A DNA stretch of 8,811 nucleotides from Actinomycetes bacterium (GTDB lineage: Bacteria; Actinomycetota; Acidimicrobiia; Acidimicrobiales; Ilumatobacteraceae), in assembly GCA_023417265.1 (NCBI GenBank), contig JAEZFY010000358.1, positions 1 to 8,811 of the forward strand. The letters run 5' to 3'. Shown here in pieces: positions 4,681 to 8,811 of this stretch. The position numbers and the translations under genes are program-made. The notes beneath the pieces were generated by a model, which had not been told where the DNA came from, did not search any database, and saw only the letters and a program-made list of their open reading frames with translations. Position 1 is the first letter of the stretch, and each line of letters opens with the position of its first letter.

Positions 4681-6293
4681 GCCGGGCTGAGCGCCGCTGC
4701 GGCTTCCGACTTGATCCGCTTGTAGTCGACCTTGCCGTTCGGGGCGCGCCCGATCGTCGCCACCGCGAGCACCCGCTTGGGCGCCTTGTAGGCCGCCAGC
4801 GACTTGCGCACCTCGGCGATCAGGTCGGCTTCGTCGAGCGCAGCCCCGTCGCGCAACTCGACGACTCCGGTGACGGCCTCGCCATACTTCTCGTCGGGGA
4901 CCCCGACGACGACGGCGTCGAGCACCGCCGGGTGGCGCTTGAGCGCTTCTTCGACCTCTTCGGGGAACACCTTTTCGCCGCCAGTGTTGATGCACACCGA
5001 GCCACGGCCGAGCAGGGTGATCTTGCCGTCGGCGTCGACGGTGGCGTAGTCGCCCGGGCACGAGTACCGGCGGCCGTCGATCTCGAGGAACGTGCGTGCC
5101 GTCTTCTCCGGATCCTTGTAGTAGCCGAGCGGCACGCGTCCGCCGACGGCGAGCCGCCCGACCTCACCCGAACCGGGGGCCACCGGACGGTTGAACTCGT
5201 CGATCACGATCGAGTTCGGCGTCAGCTCGAACTTGGCGGTCGCCGCCTCGGCCCCTGCCGCCGACAGCGAGGCCCCCATCCCGAGCGCTTCCGACGACGA
5301 GAACGCGTCGAGCAGGAGCATCCCGGGATGATGGCGCAGCAGCCCTTGCTTGGTCTCCTGGCTCCACATCACACCCGAAGAGGCGACCGCGACCAGGCTC
5401 GACAAGTCCCACCGGCCGGGGTTGGTGTCGAGCGCCTGGAGGATCGGCTTGGCGAACGCGTCACCGACGATCGCCAGCGACTGCACCGCTTCGCGCTCGA
5501 TCGTGTCGAGCAGTTCGACCGGGTCGAACTGGCGCCCCTCGAGGGTGACGATCGAACCGCCCCCGGCCAGGGTGACGAGGCCGGGGAAGTTACCGGTGCC
5601 GTGCATCTGGGGACACGCCGGGAGATAGCGGCGGCCCGGCCCCGCTTCGGCCAGCCCGGCCCGATGGGCGTCGTAGTCGGTGTCGTCGCCGAGCGGTGCG
5701 GTCAGCGTGCCCGCCAGCAGTACGGCGAGATCGTCCTGGCGCCACATCACGCCCTTGGGCATGCCGGTCGTGCCGCCGGTGTACAAGAAGTTGAGATCGT
5801 CTCCGGACCGCCCCCACGGCGGGATCACTCGGCCGGTCGGCGTCGCCGCGGCGGTCTCGTAGGGCACCGCCCAGTCGGGGCACGGATGCGATCCGTCGTC
5901 GACCCACAACCACGTGCGGATCGCCGGGAGGTCGGCTCGAATCGGTTCGATCGTCGGCACGAACGTGCCGTGGAACACGACCGCCCCGGCGTCGCAGTTG
6001 TCCCACAGGTAGCGCAGCTCGTCGGCCGTGTAGCGATAGTTCGTGTTGACCGGCACGAACGCGGCCTTGAACGCCGCGAACATCGACTCCATGTACTCCG
6101 GTGAGTTGTACAGGTACTGGGCGACCGCCTGCTGATGCTGCAACCCGGCGTCGAGGAGGTAGCGGGCGACCCCGTCGGCGCGCTGGTCGACCTCACGCCA
6201 CGTCGCCCGGCGGCCGCCGTGGATCAGGCAGTCCTGGTCGCCGAACGCGTCGGCCGAGTTCTCCCACAGATGCGCGAAGTTCCAATCCCCCAT
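4677..6293 (-). CDS. FadD-type acyl-CoA synthetase (ANL superfamily)
   Basis: The enzyme activates a carboxylic acid with ATP to an acyl-adenylate and transfers it to CoA. The 538 residues carry the ANL motifs: the phosphate-binding loop YTGGTTGMPKG at 171-181, the A5-type SSSEA at 332-336, the ribose-binding Asp415 in PGDYATVD, the hinge and A8 segment LGRGSVCINTGGEKVFPEE at 428-446, and the late catalytic Lys521 in PNGKVDYKRI. The MWRQDD sequence just after the loop recalls the FadD19 group of actinobacterial long-chain and steroid side-chain CoA ligases, but substrate assignment is not possible from sequence alone. No signal peptide is present. It lies 73 bp after the thiolase gene on the same strand, suggesting a shared acyl-CoA degradation role. 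A weak TAGACG 9 nt before the ATG might be a separate promoter. Its TAG overlaps the TAA of the convergent gene. Confidence 0.93.
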   Translation of the reverse strand: MGDWNFAHLWENSADAFGDQDCLIHGGRRATWREVDQRADGVARYLLDAGLQHQQAVAQYLYNSPEYMESMFAAFKAAFVPVNTNYRYTADELRYLWDNCDAGAVVFHGTFVPTIEPIRADLPAIRTWLWVDDGSHPCPDWAVPYETAAATPTGRVIPPWGRSGDDLNFLYTGGTTGMPKGVMWRQDDLAVLLAGTLTAPLGDDTDYDAHRAGLAEAGPGRRYLPACPQMHGTGNFPGLVTLAGGGSIVTLEGRQFDPVELLDTIEREAVQSLAIVGDAFAKPILQALDTNPGRWDLSSLVAVASSGVMWSQETKQGLLRHHPGMLLLDAFSSSEALGMGASLSAAGAEAATAKFELTPNSIVIDEFNRPVAPGSGEVGRLAVGGRVPLGYYKDPEKTARTFLEIDGRRYSCPGDYATVDADGKITLLGRGSVCINTGGEKVFPEEVEEALKRHPAVLDAVVVGVPDEKYGEAVTGVVELRDGAALDEADLIAEVRKSLAAYKAPKRVLAVATIGRAPNGKVDYKRIKSEAAAALSPA

Positions 6294-6366
6294 AGGGGCT
6301 CACGTCTAGCAGCCGACCGATCGGGCGTCCGCATCGAGCCGCCCGGACGGCTGTGCTCGGCTCGGC
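6294..6366 (-). other. Thiolase-synthetase intergenic gap with short tandem repeat
   Basis: The 73-bp gap has no clear terminator: the best stem is AGCCG/CGGCT with a short loop and no T-run. Four 5-bp units (GCTCG, GCTCG, GCTCA, GCTCA on the plus strand, 6355-6374) run across the thiolase stop codon. Read-through from thiolase into the synthetase gene is plausible. Confidence 0.4.
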
Positions 6367-7569
6367 TCAGCTCAGACGTTCGATGACCATTGCCATGCCT
6401 TGCCCACCGCCGACGCACATCGACTCCACGCCGTACTGCTTGTCGTGGTACTGCAGGTTGTGGATCAGGGTGGTCATGATCCGGGCGCCGGTCATGCCGA
6501 ACGGGTGGCCGACGGCGATCGCCCCGCCGCTGACGTTGAGCTTGTCGAACGGGATGCCGAGGCGCTTGGCCGACGGCACGACCTGGGCGGCGAAGGCCTC
6601 GTTGATCTCGAACAGGTCGATGTCATCGACGCTCATACCCGCCCGACCGAGCGCCTGGCGGATCGCCTCGACCGGGCCGAGCCCCATGATCTCGGGATTG
6701 AGGCCGGTGACGCCCGACGACACGATCCGGGCGAGCGGCGTGAGGCCGAGTTCGGCAGCCTTGGCGTCGCTCATCACGAGCACCGCCGCGGCGCCGTCGT
6801 TGAGCGGGCAGGCGTTGCCGGCGGTGACGGTGCCGTCGGGACGGAACACGGGCTTCAGTCCGGCCAGGCCCTCGACGGTGGTGCCGGCGCGCGGCCCGTC
6901 GTCCTTGGCGACGACGGAGCCGTCGGGCAGCGTGAGCGGAGTGATCTCCTCGGCCCAGAAACCCGACTCGACGCCGGCGACCGCGCGCTGCTGGCTGAGG
7001 GCCGCGAACTCGTCCTGCTCCTGACGGCTGACGTTCTCGTACTGGGCCACGTTCTCGGCCGTCTGCCCCATCGCGATGTAGAGATCGGGCAGGCCTTCGG
7101 GCGGGGTCCACGTGGGTGCCCCGCCCTCCGCACGCTCACGGGTGCGCGCCCCGGCCTCCTTGAAGCGCGGGTTCGGCGCGGTGTCACTGGCGCCCGAGCC
7201 GTAGCGGCTCACCGCTTCCACACCGGCGGCGATGAACACGTCACCCTCCCCCGCCTTGATCGCATGGGCGGCCATGCGGATCGTCTGCAGCGACGACGAG
7301 CAGTAGCGGTTGACGGTGACGCCCGGGACGTCGTCGAGCCCGGCCAATACGGCCACGGCCCGGCCGAGGTTGAAGCCGGCCTCACCGGCCGGCTGCCCGC
7401 AGCCCATGATCAGGTCTTCGACCTGATCGGGAGCGAGCGCCGGCACCTTGGCCAGCAGGGCGGTGACGATCTGGGCCGCCATGTCGTCGGGCCGCAGGTC
7501 GACCAGCGAGCCCTTGGCGGCGCGGCCGATCGGGCTTCGGGCGGTGGCGACGATCACAGCTTCGGTCAT
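6367..7569 (-). CDS. Thiolase (acetyl-CoA C-acyltransferase / acetyltransferase)
   Basis: The enzyme either cleaves 3-ketoacyl-CoA with CoA at the end of beta-oxidation or condenses two acetyl-CoA. All three catalytic centres of the family are present in 400 residues: the nucleophile Cys90 in VNRYCSSSLQ, His355 in AVGHPFGMTGAR, and Cys385 in MCVGGGQGMA. NEAFA at 323-327 is the fourth conserved motif. The length is normal for a bacterial thiolase and no targeting signal is seen. Presence next to a FadD-type synthetase favours a catabolic role, but no hydratase or dehydrogenase gene is in the window. The ATG at 7569 is supported by TACGCT ending 6 nt upstream and by the canonical MTEAVIVATARSPIG opening. 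It sits 50 bp after tdk on the same strand. Confidence 0.95.
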   Translation of the reverse strand: MTEAVIVATARSPIGRAAKGSLVDLRPDDMAAQIVTALLAKVPALAPDQVEDLIMGCGQPAGEAGFNLGRAVAVLAGLDDVPGVTVNRYCSSSLQTIRMAAHAIKAGEGDVFIAAGVEAVSRYGSGASDTAPNPRFKEAGARTRERAEGGAPTWTPPEGLPDLYIAMGQTAENVAQYENVSRQEQDEFAALSQQRAVAGVESGFWAEEITPLTLPDGSVVAKDDGPRAGTTVEGLAGLKPVFRPDGTVTAGNACPLNDGAAAVLVMSDAKAAELGLTPLARIVSSGVTGLNPEIMGLGPVEAIRQALGRAGMSVDDIDLFEINEAFAAQVVPSAKRLGIPFDKLNVSGGAIAVGHPFGMTGARIMTTLIHNLQYHDKQYGVESMCVGGGQGMAMVIERLS

Positions 7570-7575
7570 GCCCCG

Positions 7576-7600
7576 AGCGTAGTTACCGCCGGGTAGCGCG
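7576..7600 (-). promoter_or_regulatory. Predicted leaderless promoter of the thiolase gene
   Basis: On the minus strand TACGCT (7576-7581) ends 6 nt before the ATG, which places the start point on the A of the start codon. TTGAGT, 19 bp further upstream (7601-7606), is an acceptable -35. This suggests thiolase is not solely dependent on transcription from tdk. Confidence 0.45.
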
Positions 7601-7619
7601 ACTCAACCCGGGTCGTCGC

Positions 7620-8222
7620 TCAGCTGCCGAGTTCGCCGAGGTTGTAGTGCCGGCGGCAGAGGAGCTCGTAGCGCACGGTGTCGCCGAAGATCTTCTGGGC
7701 ACCCGGCTCGGCGGTGTCGCCGATCACCACCGTGTCGCCCTCGTAGACGACGAAGTCGTTCACGACGCGGGCGTTGTGGGTGGCCCGCCCACCACACCAG
7801 CAGCGCGCCTCGACCTGCAGGGCCACGCGCTCGTCGGCGATCTCGAGCATCCGCTGGGTGCCGGCGAACAGGTGCCCACGGAAGTCGGTGATCAGCCCGA
7901 ACGCGTACACGTCGACTTCCATGTCGTCGACGATCGTGGCGAGCTGGTCGCACTGGGCGGGCGAGTAGAACTGGACCTCGTCGCAGACCATGTAGTGCAG
8001 CGGCCAGTGCTGGATCGCCAACTGGTGCAGGTCGAGGTCGTCGTCGACTTGGATCGCCGGCGCCGCGACCCCGAGCCGGCTCGTGACCTGCATGCCTTCC
8101 CGGTCGAGTTTGGTGAGCAACAGGCCGTACAGCTCGCGGGCCGCGAGGTTGTGGTGGATCTGCAGCGCCAGCGTGCTTTTTCCGGATCCCATCGTGCCGA
8201 ACGAGAAGCGCAGCGTCGCCAT
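7620..8222 (-). CDS. tdk: Thymidine kinase (TK1-like, type II)
   Basis: The enzyme phosphorylates thymidine to dTMP with ATP in nucleoside salvage in the cytoplasm. The 200 residues show the P-loop GTMGSGKST at 9-17, the catalytic DE pair in CDEVQF (Glu82), the GLITDFRG segment at 109-116 that follows the TK1 pattern, and a zinc site made of Cys141 and Cys143 (CWCG) with Cys189 and His192 (LCRRHY). The spacing CxC instead of CxxC, and Cys/His in the last pair, is what I recall from actinobacterial members of the family, so I do not take it as damage. The ATG at 8222 is directly before the P-loop strand; the longer frame upstream has no conserved content and runs into the divergent gene. The gene is the first of a minus-strand row ahead of thiolase. 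Confidence 0.93.
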   Translation of the reverse strand: MATLRFSFGTMGSGKSTLALQIHHNLAARELYGLLLTKLDREGMQVTSRLGVAAPAIQVDDDLDLHQLAIQHWPLHYMVCDEVQFYSPAQCDQLATIVDDMEVDVYAFGLITDFRGHLFAGTQRMLEIADERVALQVEARCWCGGRATHNARVVNDFVVYEGDTVVIGDTAEPGAQKIFGDTVRYELLCRRHYNLGELGS

Positions 8223-8232
8223 GAGGTCCGTG

Positions 8233-8242
8233 ACCTTACCCT
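8233..8242. promoter_or_regulatory. Overlapping divergent -10 elements (tdk and PolA-like gene)
   Basis: On the plus strand TACCCT (8237-8242) ends 6 nt before the GTG at 8249. On the minus strand TAAGGT (8233-8238) ends 10 nt before the tdk ATG at 8222. The two hexamers share the TA at 8237-8238, so a single site could serve both directions but not both at once. Spacing predicts a leaderless mRNA for the plus gene and a leader of about 4 nt for tdk. I see no strong -35 on either side. Confidence 0.45.
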
Positions 8243-8248
8243 GGGGGT

Positions 8249-8811
8249 GTGCTGAGCTTGGGGAACGAGCCGGGTGCGCTCGCCCGGTGGCTCGCCTCCG
8301 AGGGGGTCGGCCGCGGCGACCGCGTCGGTGTCGCCCTCGCCCCCGAACTCGGGCTGGCGGTCGCCCTTCCCACCGGCGAATCGGCACTACTCGCCACCGC
8401 CGACGAGCGTGCCGCGGCGGACGCGCTCGACCGCGCCGAGCGGTCGGTCGGGCCGCGCTGGGTGTGGTGGGGGCGGGCGACCGCCGACCCGATCGCCCGC
8501 TTCGGGCTGCCGCTCGGGCGCTGCTGGGACGTGCTCACGGTGCACCGTTTGCTCGCCGGTGTGTGGCGCGCCGACCCGGGCGCGGTGTGGGCGTGGTTGC
8601 ACGACCGCAACCTGACCGCGCTCCCCCGCCTCGGTCAGCTCGACCTGCTCGCTGTCCAGGCCGCGCCTGGGAGCGGAGCCGACGATCCGGAACAACCCGA
8701 GCAACCCGACGGCTACCTGCGCCCCGACTGGTTGGCCGGCGGGTGGGCGGCGACACCAGCACGCCTCGCCAGCTGGGCCGCGCTCGCCCTGCGCGCGGCC
8801 GACCTCCAGCA
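8249..8811 (+). CDS. PolA-like bifunctional 3'-5' exonuclease/DNA polymerase (partial, N-terminal part)
   Basis: A frame opens at GTG 8249 and runs without a stop to the right edge, giving 187 residues. The start has a perfect leaderless arrangement (TACCCT, 6 nt, GTG), and an in-frame TGA at 8231 limits any upstream extension. The segment GPRWVWWGRAT... followed by GRCWDVLTVHRLLAG and WRADPGAVWAWLH resembles the degraded 3'-5' exonuclease-like domain at the N-terminus of the family-A polymerase paralogue (about 550-600 residues) found in many Actinobacteria. The polymerase domain would lie beyond the window. I recognise this by recall of the WVW and CWDxxxxHRLL pattern, not by a full alignment. 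No 5'-3' exonuclease domain precedes it, which also fits this paralogue and not the main PolA. It is divergent from tdk with a shared promoter site. Confidence 0.6.
   Translation, partial: MLSLGNEPGALARWLASEGVGRGDRVGVALAPELGLAVALPTGESALLATADERAAADALDRAERSVGPRWVWWGRATADPIARFGLPLGRCWDVLTVHRLLAGVWRADPGAVWAWLHDRNLTALPRLGQLDLLAVQAAPGSGADDPEQPEQPDGYLRPDWLAGGWAATPARLASWAALALRAADLQ

Noticed and set aside
4647..6104. Long plus-strand reading frame of 485 codons opposite the acyl-CoA synthetase
   Set aside because: It is the antisense shadow of a gene with clear ANL motifs in a GC-rich genome; its composition is Arg/Val/Asp/His-rich with no domain pattern.
6400..7596. Long plus-strand reading frame of 398 codons opposite the thiolase
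   Set aside because: Antisense to a complete thiolase with all catalytic residues; low-complexity Arg/Gly/Asp/His composition.
8274..8615. 113-codon plus-strand frame at the right end
   Set aside because: Wrong frame: Ser/Pro/Arg-rich shadow of the PolA-like frame that starts at 8249 and stays open to the edge.
1..8811. CRISPR arrays, tRNA or rRNA genes, insertion sequences, prophage or defence genes
   Set aside because: No regularly spaced repeats, tRNA-like cloverleaf, terminal inverted repeats with a transposase, or recognisable defence proteins were found.

Overview
The window is a GC-rich, gene-dense piece of an actinobacterial chromosome. Codon third positions are strongly G/C, most genes have no clear Shine-Dalgarno site, and several starts lie 6-10 nt after a TAnnnT -10 hexamer, as in leaderless actinobacterial transcripts. 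A class II (AroAII-type) DAHP synthase, an actinobacterial-style thymidine kinase with a CWCG zinc motif and an actinobacterial-style PolA-like 3'-5' exonuclease/polymerase point the same way. An Ilumatobacter-like member of the Acidimicrobiia is my best guess for the source, by inference from recall only.

Layout. (1) 1-786, minus strand: nadD (NAD biosynthesis), followed by a 4-bp GTGA overlap with the start of a membrane-anchored protein that runs off the left edge. (2) 787-1108: divergent intergenic region with a dense set of inverted repeats, C-rich tracts, a possible extended -10 promoter and a possible SigR/SigH-type promoter. (3) 1109-1936, plus: a sigma-70 family factor with intact core-binding region 2 but a shortened region 3 and an altered region 4.2 recognition helix, followed by two perfect hairpins, the second a good intrinsic terminator. 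(4) 2053-4680, plus: a tight three-gene cluster of class II DAHP synthase, a cytoplasmic serine beta-lactamase-fold hydrolase and an unrecognised 148-residue protein, joined by a 1-bp gap and an ATGA overlap. (5) 4677-8222, minus: thymidine kinase, thiolase and a FadD-type acyl-CoA synthetase. The last of these converges on the plus-strand cluster with overlapping stop codons. (6) 8249 to the right edge, plus: the N-terminal part of a PolA-like exonuclease/polymerase, divergent from tdk, with the two predicted -10 elements overlapping on the same bases.

Functionally this is mostly core metabolism: NAD, the shikimate entry step, thymidine salvage and fatty-acid or sterol-type acyl activation and thiolysis. 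I see no CRISPR array, tRNA, rRNA, transposase or phage gene. The parts most worth a second look are the structured leader upstream of the sigma gene, which has two mutually exclusive folds, the divergent recognition residues of the sigma factor itself, and the overlapping bidirectional promoter at 8233-8242.
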